Assembly: GCF_003313385.1 (NCBI RefSeq)
Contig: NZ_QMHN01000001.1
Location: forward strand, 273,673-337,672
Reading direction: 5' to 3'
Origin: Pedobacter chitinilyticus
GTDB taxonomy: Bacteria > Bacteroidota > Bacteroidia > Sphingobacteriales > Sphingobacteriaceae
Length of the DNA: 64,000 nt
Position 1 is the stretch's first letter. The number at the start of each line of letters is the position of its first letter. Positions 26,723-35,205 of the stretch are shown here, piece after piece. A model generated the notes under the pieces. That model was not told where the DNA came from. It worked only from the letters and a program-made list of their open reading frames with translations, and made no database searches. Position numbers and translations under genes: made by a program.

Positions 26723-28756
26723 ATGCGTAGATCCACTCGTTTCATTTTACCTTTCGTATTTCAGTTGCTTAGTTTTCCCCTTTGGGCGCAAAAGCTAGAC
26801 ACCAATAAGCTTACTTTAGATAGTGTAGTGATTAATGCTTATGGCAGTAAAACTTTGATGACCACCCCAACGGCTGTCAACAAAATAGGCTTAGCACAAT
26901 TGCAACGTTATGCCAATACGAATGTGTTGCAAGCTATCAACGCCACACCAGGCGCTCGTATGGAAGAGCGTTCACCTGGTAGTTATCGTTTGAACATTAG
27001 GGGGAGCTCGGTACGTAGTCCTTATGGCGTACGCAATGTGAAAATTTATTACGATGATATTCCTTTTACGGCTCCAGGCGGGAACTCGATGCTGAATATG
27101 TTGGGTTTTTACAATGTAGGAGGGGCAGAACTGATTAAAGGCCCAGGCAGTAGCGTATATGGTATTGGTACTGGTGGTGTAGTGCTATTTAATGCACCTG
27201 TAGTTAATAACAGCGCAATGGTAGATGCGGGTGTTGGTGGAGGTAGTTTTGGGACCTTAAATTATAACGTGAAACTGCAATTGCCTCAACACTTGTTGGC
27301 TTACGAGGAACAAAGTGCCGATGGTTATAGAGCGCATACGGAAATGAGAAGACGCGTGGCGAGTTACCAAACTCAATTGCCTACTTTCTCCAAAGCAAGT
27401 TTAACCCTACATGCCATTTATAGCGACCTTAATTACCAAACTCCTGGGGCGTTAACGTTGGCAGAATATCAGGCTAACCCTCGACAAGCCCGACCAAGTG
27501 TAGGTGCTAATCAAGGTGCTATTTTAGCTAATGCGCGTATACAGCAGGAGGCTTTGTTGCTGGGCTTGGTACATCGCTATGCTTTTCATGAAAAGTGGCG
27601 AAACACGACGAGCTTGTATGGTTTTTATAATGAAACGGAAAACCCAGCCATCCAAAATTACGAGTTTAAAAAGGAACCACATTGGGGTGGAAGAACTGCC
27701 TTTGTTTATGAACCTGTGAGCAATATTTCTTTACATTTTGGTGGAGAGTTGCAAAAGGGCGACTTTAGCTCTAGGACCTATAGAAACTTACAGGGAAACA
27801 AGGGGGATCAAATTACCAATGACCAACTTGATTTATTACAGTGGTTGGCATTTGCCCAAGTGAATTGGCAGGTACACAAATGGTTGTTTACCGTTGGAGC
27901 AAGTACCAATCATCTTCGACTTGATTTTCTTCGCAATAGCGAAACACCCAATATTAATGCAAGTAAAAAGTTTAGTGGTGAGGTACAACCGCGTTTTGCT
28001 GTACTTTTTAATGCTAACGAAAACTTTTCTACTTATATCAATGTGGCCAAAGGATTTTCGCCTCCTGCTAGTAGTGAGATTTTTGCGGATAACAATAGCT
28101 ATAATTTGGCTTTGGAAGCAGAAAAAGGTTGGAACATAGAGCCTGGTTTTAGATGGAAGTTGCTTAGCCAGCGTTTGTTTTTGGATGCCAGTTATTTTCA
28201 TATGCTGTTGAGCAATGCGGTGGTGACTCGTAGAGATGCTGCGGGAGCGAACTACTATGTTAATGCTGGACAAACCAAGCAGCAGGGGGTAGAAGCGAGT
28301 TTAACCTACCAATTGCTTCAGGAAAGTCAGCCATTATCGGTATTGCTTCAGGGAGCCTATGCTTGGCATCAATTTAAATATGATGATTTTGTGCAGGTCA
28401 ATCAGGATTTTTCAGGTAATCGTTTACCTGGAGTGGCACCGCATACTTATACTTTAATGGCCGATATTAAACACAAAAGTGGCTTATTGGCTTTCGTGAC
28501 TTTTAATCATACTGCTAAAATTGCGCTTAATGATGCCAACACGCAATATGCCAATGCGTTTCAATTGATATCGGCTAAGTTAGGCTATCAAAAACGTATT
28601 AAACACTTGCCTGTACAATTATTTGCTGGGGTAGATAACCTTTTAAATCAAACCTATAGCTTGGGCAATGATATTAATGGTTTTGGTGGTAGGTATTACA
28701 ATGTAGCGCCTGGCAGGAGTTTTTATTTTGGTTTAAAAGTTGGGTGGGTGAAATAG
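26723..28756 (+). CDS. TonB-dependent receptor, probably iron or haem
   Basis: A 677-residue outer-membrane receptor without an N-terminal carboxypeptidase-like domain. Signal peptide residues 1-22 (PLWAQ). Plug: DSVVINAYGSKTLMTTPTAV, LQAINATPGARMEERSPGSY, RLNIRGSSVRSPYGVRNVKI, GPGSSVYGIGTGGVVLFNAP. Barrel strands run to LGNDINGFGGRYYNVAPGRS and the closing FYFGLKVGWVK. The size and FecA/siderophore-receptor-like plug suggest iron-complex uptake. The convergent ChaN-like haem-binding gene across the 640-base repeat region supports haem or iron as cargo, but that is inference. Confidence 0.85.
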   Translation: MRRSTRFILPFVFQLLSFPLWAQKLDTNKLTLDSVVINAYGSKTLMTTPTAVNKIGLAQLQRYANTNVLQAINATPGARMEERSPGSYRLNIRGSSVRSPYGVRNVKIYYDDIPFTAPGGNSMLNMLGFYNVGGAELIKGPGSSVYGIGTGGVVLFNAPVVNNSAMVDAGVGGGSFGTLNYNVKLQLPQHLLAYEEQSADGYRAHTEMRRRVASYQTQLPTFSKASLTLHAIYSDLNYQTPGALTLAEYQANPRQARPSVGANQGAILANARIQQEALLLGLVHRYAFHEKWRNTTSLYGFYNETENPAIQNYEFKKEPHWGGRTAFVYEPVSNISLHFGGELQKGDFSSRTYRNLQGNKGDQITNDQLDLLQWLAFAQVNWQVHKWLFTVGASTNHLRLDFLRNSETPNINASKKFSGEVQPRFAVLFNANENFSTYINVAKGFSPPASSEIFADNNSYNLALEAEKGWNIEPGFRWKLLSQRLFLDASYFHMLLSNAVVTRRDAAGANYYVNAGQTKQQGVEASLTYQLLQESQPLSVLLQGAYAWHQFKYDDFVQVNQDFSGNRLPGVAPHTYTLMADIKHKSGLLAFVTFNHTAKIALNDANTQYANAFQLISAKLGYQKRIKHLPVQLFAGVDNLLNQTYSLGNDINGFGGRYYNVAPGRSFYFGLKVGWVK

Positions 28757-29397
28757 CAAAAGTTTGGTTGATCTTCGGTCATTTCGGCTTTAATGGAGAA
28801 CCGAAGCTCCAATGAGGTCCTTCGCTACCGAATGGTCGGTACAGGTGCGCTCTGGATGACAGGCATGGTGGATAGCAAGGTTCAAAGATCTCTCCACTCG
28901 CTGCGCTGCGGTCGAGATGACGCGTTGTTGTGTTCGGTTGTTGTGATTCTGAGCTAGCGAAGAGTCTCTTAGCTGTTAAAATTCGAAGTATTTCATCGTT
29001 ATTGAAAACACATTTGTCCAAGTATGCGACTCTGTAGGAGTCGTATCGAAGGGGTTAGGTTTTTTATAAATATTAGACCTCTTTGAGGTCTTGAAGCGCT
29101 ATCCCTCGTCATTTCGGCTGTAATAGATAACAGAAGCTCCAATGAGTCCTTCGCTACCGAATGGTCGGTACAGGTGCGCTCTGGATGACAGGCATGGTGG
29201 ATAGCAAGGTTCAAAGATCTCTCCACTCGCTACGCTGCGGTCGAGATGACGCGTTGTTGTGATGTTAAGCTAGCAAAGAATCTCGTCAACGTGTTTGCCC
29301 TCTCTGCCCTGTGGGCATCTCTCCCAGAGGGAGAGAGTAACATGATGCCTAACAAACATTGCTTTTCTCTCCCACTGGGAGAGATACTCATAGAGTG
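28757..29397. repeat. Two ~155-bp direct repeats between convergent genes
   Basis: 28776-28933 and 29107-29261 are close copies; for example CCGAATGGTCGGTACAGGTG and the GCGGTCGAGATGACGCG end are common to both. Each ends with CAAAGATCTCTCCACTCG ... CGAGATGACG, a motif also found as an inverted pair at 54002-54164. A separate inverted pair of CTCTCCC/GGGAGAG motifs occupies about 29300-29395. No coding signal. Confidence 0.8.
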
Positions 29398-30270
29398 TTA
29401 AAAACTCTTCTTTACCTTGGGGTCAGTTACAATGACGTAATCGCCTAAGTTTTGATACTTTTCCCAGTTCGGGTTTTCAAAATCTTCTGCTGCAAACGAA
29501 GCAATGTTTAAAGCCTTTAGCTTTGGTGCTAACTTTTGTAGTTGTGCATAAGTACCCAATTTTTCATCGCTATGGAAACGTCCGTTCACCTGAAATATCT
29601 TCTTTCCCTTATTTTCCTTGGCAAATTTTGCAATAGACCAAGCCATGGTGGCATCCCAAAAGTTTTGGGTTTGATAAACCTTCATTGCACCCATTCCGTG
29701 ACCGCCCAGTAAATCCATAAACTTTTCATAGTATCTGCCAGTTAAGGTATCAACTGCATTTGGAGGTAGAAATTGCTTGGAGCTAGCGGGTAACTTGCTT
29801 AAAATCTCCAATCCATTTTTAGTCACGGAATTGCTATACCTAGCCGCCGCATTGCCACCAATCACTACAATCCCTTCGTTTTTGGCAAATTCAATCATGG
29901 GTTTATAATCTTTGTAATTGTTCCAAGCTCTGCTTTCTTTAATGAAATTCTTTTCGGTAATGATGCCAGCTAAATATTCGTTAATCACTGGTTGTACGTC
30001 GGTGTGGAACATTTCTAGGGTTAAACCCACTTTGTTTTGATAGGCAGCGGCCAGCTTCTTAAATAATGTAACCTCTAGGTAATGCCCTATCGAATCATTG
30101 TGTTCTTCGCCAAAGAAAAGTACCTCAGCTTTTGCCATTTCGGCTACAATATCATCCAAGTTAATGGTCTTCTGTTTTTTTACGTCGTAGACTTTGTAAT
30201 GTTGGCTTAAATCCTGCGCATTTACAAAAATAGGAAGGGCCAGAAGGAGGATAAGGCTAAGTGTTTTCAT
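29398..30270 (-). CDS. ChaN-like haem-binding protein
   Basis: A 290-residue exported protein; signal peptide 1-18 (FVNAQ). It shows the ChaN/Cofac_haem_bdg features: FFGEEHNDSIGHYLEVTLFK (~50-70), GLTLEMFHTDVQPVINEYLA, ESRAWNNYKDYKPMIEFAKN, VVIGGNAAARYSN, a Met/His-rich DLLGGHGMGAMKVYQTQNFW, AWSIAKF and FQVNGRFHSDEKLGTYAQL. In Campylobacter ChaN binds paired haems between two subunits; the conserved Glu-Glu-His and Tyr/His residues here are compatible. It probably works with the convergent TonB receptor in haem or iron handling. It lacks a lipobox Cys, so it is periplasmic rather than lipid-anchored. Confidence 0.85.
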   Translation of the reverse strand: MKTLSLILLLALPIFVNAQDLSQHYKVYDVKKQKTINLDDIVAEMAKAEVLFFGEEHNDSIGHYLEVTLFKKLAAAYQNKVGLTLEMFHTDVQPVINEYLAGIITEKNFIKESRAWNNYKDYKPMIEFAKNEGIVVIGGNAAARYSNSVTKNGLEILSKLPASSKQFLPPNAVDTLTGRYYEKFMDLLGGHGMGAMKVYQTQNFWDATMAWSIAKFAKENKGKKIFQVNGRFHSDEKLGTYAQLQKLAPKLKALNIASFAAEDFENPNWEKYQNLGDYVIVTDPKVKKSF

Positions 30271-30372
30271 TTCTTTGTCTGTATTTAACCGATGGTTTTC
30301 AAATTAACGAAAATTTTTACCGATAAATTAATGCATTTTACCGATAATTGGATAGCAAATAACCGTCTTGTG

Positions 30373-30403
30373 TTGTGTGGTTTAAAAGGTTGAGATACTT
30401 TTG
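30373..30403 (+). promoter_or_regulatory. Promoter of the LiaF-like/LytSR gene cluster
   Basis: TTG at 30373-30375, 20 bases, TACTTTTG at 30396-30403: full match to TTG-N20-TAnnTTTG. Transcription would start near 30410. The ATG at 30428 is then the first usable start, and the TTG at 30401 lies inside the promoter. Confidence 0.65.
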
Positions 30404-30427
30404 GACATATCAAATAGCACAAGACAA

Positions 30428-31222
30428 ATGGAAAATATAGAAAATAAAAATATGGTTAATCGCTCAGGAAAAGTTTGGGCAGGCTTCATCATCATGGGTA
30501 TTGGTGCGCTTTTGTTGCTAAGAAATTTTGGCTTAGGCTTACCGCACTGGTTTTTTAATTGGAGTGTCTGGCTAGTGATCATCGGCTTGTTTGTAGGAGC
30601 TCGTCATAATTTCAGGAGTAGCGGTTGGTTTGTGATGGTGCTGATTGGTAGTTACTTTACGCTAGATGACATTTTGGATGATTACGAAATGCCTCATATA
30701 GCACTGCCAATTGCCATTGTAGCCCTCGGCCTTTATCTCATCCTTAAACCTAAAGACGTTTCTAATTGTAGAGATAAAAGGCGACGTAGAAAAGAACGCT
30801 TTGAAAAGTTCGATTATGTAAATCCTGTAGGGCAAGAGCAAGAACCTATTGAACCCATTAGCGATGATAGGGAAAAATATAGCAACGACTACATTAATTC
30901 TGTAAATGTATTTGGCGGAGGCAATCAGGTTATCTATTCTAAAAACCTAAAAGGAGGCGAGATGGTTGCTGTATTTGGTGGCGGAGATCTTAATTTGACC
31001 CAATCTGATTTTGAAGGACAGATTATATTGGATGTGACTGCCATCTTTGGGGGCGTGAAAATTGTAGTGCCCGCTACTTGGCAAATAAAATCGGAAGTTA
31101 CTGCCATCTTTGGTGGGGTGGATGATAAGAGAGCCATTTATCCAGCAACGGAACAGGCAAATAAATTGATTATTATAAGAGGAGTGGTGCTTTTTGGAGG
31201 GGTAGAGTTTAAGAGTTATTAA
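30428..31222 (+). CDS. LiaF-like membrane protein (DUF5668-type helices plus LiaF-type C-terminus)
   Basis: The ATG at 30428 (MENIENKNMVNRSG) is chosen because an upstream TTG falls inside the promoter box. The protein has 264 residues. Four hydrophobic helices (~15-110: GFIIMGIGALLLLRNFGLGL, WFFNWSVWLVIIGLFVGARH, HIALPIAIVALGLYLIL) form a LiaI/LiaF-like membrane part. A basic linker (DKRRRRKERFEKF) leads to a cytoplasmic right-handed beta-helix-like part with repeated FGGG/FGGV units (NVFGGGNQVI, AVFGGGDLNL, AIFGGVKIVV, AIFGGVDDKR, VLFGGVEF). In Firmicutes LiaF restrains a cell-envelope-stress kinase. Here it precedes a LytS/LytTR pair by 29 bases, the same logic in Bacteroidota (inferred). 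Confidence 0.8.
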   Translation: MENIENKNMVNRSGKVWAGFIIMGIGALLLLRNFGLGLPHWFFNWSVWLVIIGLFVGARHNFRSSGWFVMVLIGSYFTLDDILDDYEMPHIALPIAIVALGLYLILKPKDVSNCRDKRRRRKERFEKFDYVNPVGQEQEPIEPISDDREKYSNDYINSVNVFGGGNQVIYSKNLKGGEMVAVFGGGDLNLTQSDFEGQIILDVTAIFGGVKIVVPATWQIKSEVTAIFGGVDDKRAIYPATEQANKLIIIRGVVLFGGVEFKSY

Positions 31223-31251
31223 TCTTTTCGCTAAACCTAAAACTAAACACC

Positions 31252-32313
31252 TTGACAACTACACCACTATCAAAACCGCAGATTAAGACCATAGCAGGCA
31301 TCATTTTGTTATGCTGGCAAGTGGCTTGTGCTGCGGTTTTGTATTTCTTTTTTAATTTCTCTTGGCAAATTTCAGTAACTGATAGCGTTGTCAGTAATTT
31401 ATGCTTGGCCTTTGGATGTATCGTTATTAGCAATATGCTCGGCTATTATCAGCCTAAAAACGAAAAACTGTTATATGTACTGCTGGTAACCTTAGTGATT
31501 TCGGCGGCGGTTGTAGTCGCTTCAAAATATGCCTTAACGTTTCTGTTTGCCAATCAAACGAGTTATATCGCCTTTTTAGATCTTTCGGATATTTTTAAGG
31601 CCGCAGTGTCGTTCATGTGTTTGGCTTGGTGCGCACTAGCCAATATCCTATGGTATCGCTTAGAAGAACAGTCGGAAATGCAGGCCCGTATGTTGGCTAC
31701 CCAAAACTTGGCTAAAGAGGCAGAATTGAACAAATTGCGTCACCAATTGCAGCCGCACTTTTTATTCAACAGTTTAAACTCGGTTTATGCCCTAACCATC
31801 GTAAATCCTACAGAAGCAGGTACCATGATTACCAAACTGGCGGCTTTTTTACGGGGTACTTTAAAACGTGATGATGAAGTTTGGGTAAGCGTGGCCGATG
31901 AAATGGAATACATACAGCTTTATTTGGATATCGAAAAAGTGCGTTTTAGTCACCGATTGAGCGTTGAGGTAAATATTGCCGAAGAAACTAAGAGCCTTTA
32001 TTTGCCAGGAACTTTGCTTCAGCCGATTGTAGAGAATGCGATTAAATTTGGTTTGTACAATACTTCTACCGCTATTACCATTACTTTGGACGTGAAAATG
32101 GAAGAAAGTATCTTAGTGATTCGAGTAAGCAACCCTTACGACCCAGAGATGAAGGCATCCAAAGGAACTGGTTTTGGACTTTCGGCTATTAGGCGAAGAT
32201 TGTACTTGCTTTTTGCGGATAGCAGCCTGTTGCAAGCTGAATCAAAGGACAATAATTTGTATATTACTACCCTAAAAATCCCTCAGAAAGATGATAAGAA
32301 CCATACTCATTGA
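31252..32313 (+). CDS. LytS-type sensor histidine kinase
   Basis: A 353-residue membrane kinase. TTG at 31252 is the best start, since the first in-frame ATG lies ~60 residues in and would remove a transmembrane helix. About four helices within residues 12-135, then a short coiled coil (EEQSEMQARMLATQ), the His_kinase domain with His169 (RHQLQPHFLFNSLNSVYALT) and an ATPase domain (LLQPIVENAIKFGLYN, KGTGFGLSAIRRRL). No periplasmic sensing domain, so the membrane itself or the LiaF-like neighbour may supply the signal. The 3' end overlaps the response regulator by 23 bases. Confidence 0.88.
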   Translation: MTTTPLSKPQIKTIAGIILLCWQVACAAVLYFFFNFSWQISVTDSVVSNLCLAFGCIVISNMLGYYQPKNEKLLYVLLVTLVISAAVVVASKYALTFLFANQTSYIAFLDLSDIFKAAVSFMCLAWCALANILWYRLEEQSEMQARMLATQNLAKEAELNKLRHQLQPHFLFNSLNSVYALTIVNPTEAGTMITKLAAFLRGTLKRDDEVWVSVADEMEYIQLYLDIEKVRFSHRLSVEVNIAEETKSLYLPGTLLQPIVENAIKFGLYNTSTAITITLDVKMEESILVIRVSNPYDPEMKASKGTGFGLSAIRRRLYLLFADSSLLQAESKDNNLYITTLKIPQKDDKNHTH

Positions 32314-33025
32314 TGATGAAGCCCTTGCTAGAGATATTGTGAAGCATTATTTAAAGGCTTTTCCGGATGTTGAGATAGTAGCTGAATGTAGCGATGGTTT
32401 TGAGGGATTAAAAGCAATTACGCAACTCCAGCCCGACTTGATTTTCTTGGATATTCAAATGCCAAAAATCAGTGGGTTTGAAATGTTGGAATTGGTTGAA
32501 AACCGACCTGCGGTGATATTCACTACTGCATTTGATGAATATGCCATCAAAGCCTTTGAGGTAAATGCCGTTGATTATCTTTTGAAACCTATTGAACAGG
32601 GACGCTTTGAACAGGCAATGCAAAAACTACCTGCTAAATTAGCCAAAGGCGATCATAGTCAGGAGCTTTTGGAGATGGCATCGCTATCACCTGCGCAAAA
32701 TAATAGGGTAGTGGTAAAAAATGCAGGTGTAATTAAGATTATTCCAGTGGAAGCGATCCATTATTTGGAAGCTGATGATGATTATGTGAAGTTAAGTACG
32801 ACGGAAGGTAATTTCCAAAAGAACAAAACGATGAGCTTTTTCGAGCAAACGTTGGATGCTTCGCAATTCATCCGTATTCATCGTTCCTATATCATTAATC
32901 TTGCTCAAGTCACCAAAATTGAGCTTAAAGAAAAGGAAAACTACGTAGTATTGCTTAAATCGGGGATTTGGCTGCCTGTAAGTAAAACAGGTTATGTAAA
33001 GCTTAAGGCTGCTTTAGGAATTTAA
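32291..33025 (+). CDS. LytTR-family response regulator
   Basis: A 244-residue regulator. Receiver domain 1-120 with acidic pocket Asp8/Asp9, phospho-acceptor Asp54 (LIFLDIQMPKISGFEML), Thr79 region (VIFTTAFDEYAIKAF) and Lys99 (DYLLKPIEQG). A LytTR DNA-binding domain follows at ~140-244 (VVVKNAGVIKIIPVEAIHYL, EADDDYVKLSTTEGNF, FIRIHRSYIINLAQVTKIEL). It overlaps the kinase gene, so translation is coupled. Likely targets include its own LiaF-like operon; no LytTR-type direct repeat was identified near 30373. Confidence 0.92.
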   Translation: MIRTILIDDEALARDIVKHYLKAFPDVEIVAECSDGFEGLKAITQLQPDLIFLDIQMPKISGFEMLELVENRPAVIFTTAFDEYAIKAFEVNAVDYLLKPIEQGRFEQAMQKLPAKLAKGDHSQELLEMASLSPAQNNRVVVKNAGVIKIIPVEAIHYLEADDDYVKLSTTEGNFQKNKTMSFFEQTLDASQFIRIHRSYIINLAQVTKIELKEKENYVVLLKSGIWLPVSKTGYVKLKAALGI

Positions 33026-33724
33026 TGTTTGGCATTTTGATAGTGGGTCAAAGTGAAAGCCTGCTACGGCATTAGGATTGCCAGTCGAGCTGGCATGACG
33101 AAACGCATACCTAATTCAAGGACGATCTGTAACCCTCTTCTTTTTAAAGAGAGGGTTACGGAGAGGTTTTAGGAATATAGACCCTCTCTCCGCTGTGCGG
33201 TGTCTCTCCCTTAAAGGGAGAGAGTATTGCTTGGGAAAGGCAATGTAAGCTCGGATACTTGTAGACTGCAATTAATAAGTACTAACCAATCTCCAGAGCT
33301 TTTCATTGATACCTGTTTCGATGTTTCGGGAGAGGTTTAAAGATAAACCCTCTTTCCGCTATGCGGTATCTATGATTGATTATTATTTTTTATTTATTTA
33401 TTTTGGCATCAATGAGCTCGCTACGCTTCGGTTCTCCTTATGAGGGAGAGAGTATTGCTTGGGAAAGGCAGTGTAAGTTCAAAATGTGCATTCTGATCAT
33501 TAAACCTCGCAAGTTTAACTTTTGTCTGTTTATTTATTCAATAGTGAAGTTGAGGTCTGCGCCGTTTAAAATCCTACGAGGTTTATTTTTTTGTGCGGAA
33601 ATCTGTGTATTTGTGGCTTTTTTCTTTACATGAAAAAAAATCCAGAACAATTTTTAAACGAGCTTGTTTAAGTAATAAATCAGATCAATTAACAATTTTA
33701 TACTTAAACTTTAACGTCAAAATT
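33026..33724. repeat. Repeat-rich gap
   Basis: A stem around GCCAGTCGAGCTGGC (~33079) is followed by two copies of CCCTCT(C/T)(C/T)CCGCT(G/A)TGCGGT plus GGGAGAGAGTATTGCTTGGG (about 33181-33250 and 33350-33478). Near 33585-33617 a half-copy of the CTGTGxATxTGTGGC motif also found at 41900-42028 appears. No supported gene; frames here exist only because the repeats lack stops. Confidence 0.7.
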
Positions 33725-33877
33725 ATGGGAAATCTATTATACGTAATTGCAGTGATTTTGGTAATCATTTGGGCAATTAGTTTTTTGGGAGGTTATTATA
33801 CGGGAGGCATTATACACGCCTTATTGGTAATCGCTATTGTAGCCATTTTATTAAGAGTAATAAGGGGCGCAGCATAA
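33725..33877 (+). CDS. Small Lmo0937-type membrane protein
   Basis: A 50-residue protein from the ATG at 33725; a longer frame reaching 33593 runs into repeat DNA. Two hydrophobic helices (MGNLLYVIAVILVIIWAISF and IIHALLVIAIVAILLRVIRG) are separated by a Gly/Tyr-rich turn (LGGYYTGG). Length and pattern match the Lmo0937/DUF5670 family of tiny stress-associated membrane proteins. Monocistronic, with a clear terminator downstream at 33910. Confidence 0.8.
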   Translation: MGNLLYVIAVILVIIWAISFLGGYYTGGIIHALLVIAIVAILLRVIRGAA

Positions 33878-33909
33878 ACGAGAAAAATTTGTAGTTAGTT
33901 AATAAATGG

Positions 33910-33944
33910 AGCTCGATAGGTTTAGGTTACCTATCGGGCTTTTT
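33910..33944 (+). terminator. Terminator of the small membrane protein gene
   Basis: 12-base arms 33910-33921 and 33929-33940 (one G-U pair) followed by TTTT; 33 bases after the stop codon. Confidence 0.8.
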
Positions 33945-34200
33945 CATTGTAATGTTAAGCAATGAATAATTATCAATGAGGAATAACCATTCTTCTAAAG
34001 AAATCAGGATATTTTGGCAGAAATAGTTTAAAGATGTTACTTCGTAGCTGCTTTGCGGTCTCCATTAAAGTGGAGATGACCATGCAGGAGAGAATGAACT
34101 AATGAGTTGACAATCAAACCACCAGTTAACGCAATCACCAATTAGCCAAAGAACTAGTGCAGCCGTAAACAAATAAGTTTAAAAATAAATTAATTTGCTG

Positions 34201-34231
34201 TTGCAATTTTAAAAATATCGCTTTATATTTG
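34201..34231 (+). promoter_or_regulatory. Promoter of rpmH
   Basis: TTG at 34201-34203, 20 bases, TATATTTG at 34224-34231, a perfect -7 element. The ATG of rpmH is 41 bases downstream, leaving an AT-rich leader. Confidence 0.7.
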
Positions 34232-34271
34232 CACCTCTTATAAAAACTCTAGTTAATAATATTATATAGTT

Positions 34272-34430
34272 ATGAAAAGAACATTCCAACCTTCGCAAAG
34301 AAAGAGAAGAAACAAACATGGCTTCCGCGAAAGAATGGCTACAGCAAACGGTAGAAGGGTTTTAGCTTCTCGCCGCGCAAAAGGAAGAAAAAGATTGACA
34401 GTTTCTGACGAGCGTCGTCATAAAGCATAA
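34272..34430 (+). CDS. rpmH: 50S ribosomal protein L34
   Basis: A 52-residue, Arg/Lys-rich protein beginning [20 protein letters not shown] and continuing [20 protein letters not shown], the invariant L34 sequence. It is part of the large ribosomal subunit. It is followed 65 bases later by rnpA, the universal bacterial pairing. The short C-terminal extension ([12 protein letters not shown]) is usual for Bacteroidota. It has its own promoter at 34201-34231. Confidence 0.98.
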   Translation: MKRTFQPSQRKRRNKHGFRERMATANGRRVLASRRAKGRKRLTVSDERRHKA

Positions 34431-34495
34431 TTTTTGATTGCCACCCTTGTGGTGAGGGCAGATCAATTTAACTTCTGCAGTTTAGCAATCAAAAA

Positions 34496-34888
34496 ATGAA
34501 TAAATTTTACAAAGAAGAGCGTTTATGTAGCAAAAAGTCGTTAGACTTGCTATTCAAAAAAGGCTCTTCTTTTTTATTGTATCCCTATAGGGCAACTTTT
34601 CTCTTTGATGCCCAACCTCATCGTTATCCAGCTCAGGTGGTGATTAATGTCGCTAAAAAGCGCTACAAACATGCCGTTGATAGGAACTTGATTAAACGAC
34701 GAACTCGAGAAGCTTATCGCTTACAGAAGCAAGTATTTTTATATGAGCATTTGACTGATAAGAATGAGCTATTGCTTTTGTCTTTACAGTACGTAGGTAA
34801 AGAAATTCATCCATATCCTTTCTTGGAAAAGAGAATAAAGCAGGTTTTTGTTAAAATAACGGAGCAGATCAACAATGAAGGTCATTAA
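34496..34888 (+). CDS. rnpA: Ribonuclease P protein component
   Basis: A 130-residue basic protein that binds the P RNA and helps it cut 5' leaders from pre-tRNAs. Landmarks: N-terminal [20 protein letters not shown], the central [20 protein letters not shown] and the RNR-type signature [14 protein letters not shown]. Located after rpmH and overlapping yidD by 14 bases, as in many bacteria. Confidence 0.96.
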   Translation: MNKFYKEERLCSKKSLDLLFKKGSSFLLYPYRATFLFDAQPHRYPAQVVINVAKKRYKHAVDRNLIKRRTREAYRLQKQVFLYEHLTDKNELLLLSLQYVGKEIHPYPFLEKRIKQVFVKITEQINNEGH

Positions 34889-35105
34889 ACTTTTGTTTTC
34901 TTGGTTGTTTCTGGGTATCATTAAATTGTACCAATGGTTGCTGTCGCCTTTGTTGGGCGCAAGTTGTAGGTATACTCCCACTTGTTCTCAATATGGGGTA
35001 GAGGCCATTAAAAAACACGGACCTTTCAAAGGTGGTTGGTTAACTTTAAAACGTATTGGTCGCTGTCATCCTTGGGGTGGACACGGACATGATCCAGTAC
35101 CTTGA
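34875..35105 (+). CDS. yidD: Membrane protein insertion efficiency factor
   Basis: A 76-residue protein with an amphipathic N-terminal helix ([20 protein letters not shown]) and the diagnostic Cys-rich block [20 protein letters not shown], followed by [17 protein letters not shown]. YidD aids YidC-dependent insertion of membrane proteins. Translation overlaps the end of rnpA by 14 bases, a conserved arrangement. Confidence 0.96.
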   Translation: MKVIKLLFSWLFLGIIKLYQWLLSPLLGASCRYTPTCSQYGVEAIKKHGPFKGGWLTLKRIGRCHPWGGHGHDPVP

Positions 35106-35168
35106 TTAGGAACTAGGTAATGGTTGCTAGTGGTTAGTCTTTGGTAAAATCTGAAACGATTATCCAAA

Positions 35169-35199
35169 TTGTCAGTTAACCATTATTCAGCTATATTTG
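35169..35199 (+). promoter_or_regulatory. Promoter of tsaB, leaderless arrangement
   Basis: TTG at 35169-35171, 20 bases, TATATTTG at 35192-35199: perfect consensus. The tsaB ATG at 35206 lies only 6 bases beyond the -7 box, where transcription normally starts, so the mRNA is probably leaderless. Confidence 0.65.
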
Positions 35200-35205
35200 C
35201 GCTAT

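Noticed and set aside
33376..33633. 85-codon ORF
   Set aside because: Built on repeat DNA with no signal, domain or promoter.
34201..34272. Riboswitch or leader structure before rpmH
   Set aside because: The 41-base leader is AT-rich with no stable stem.
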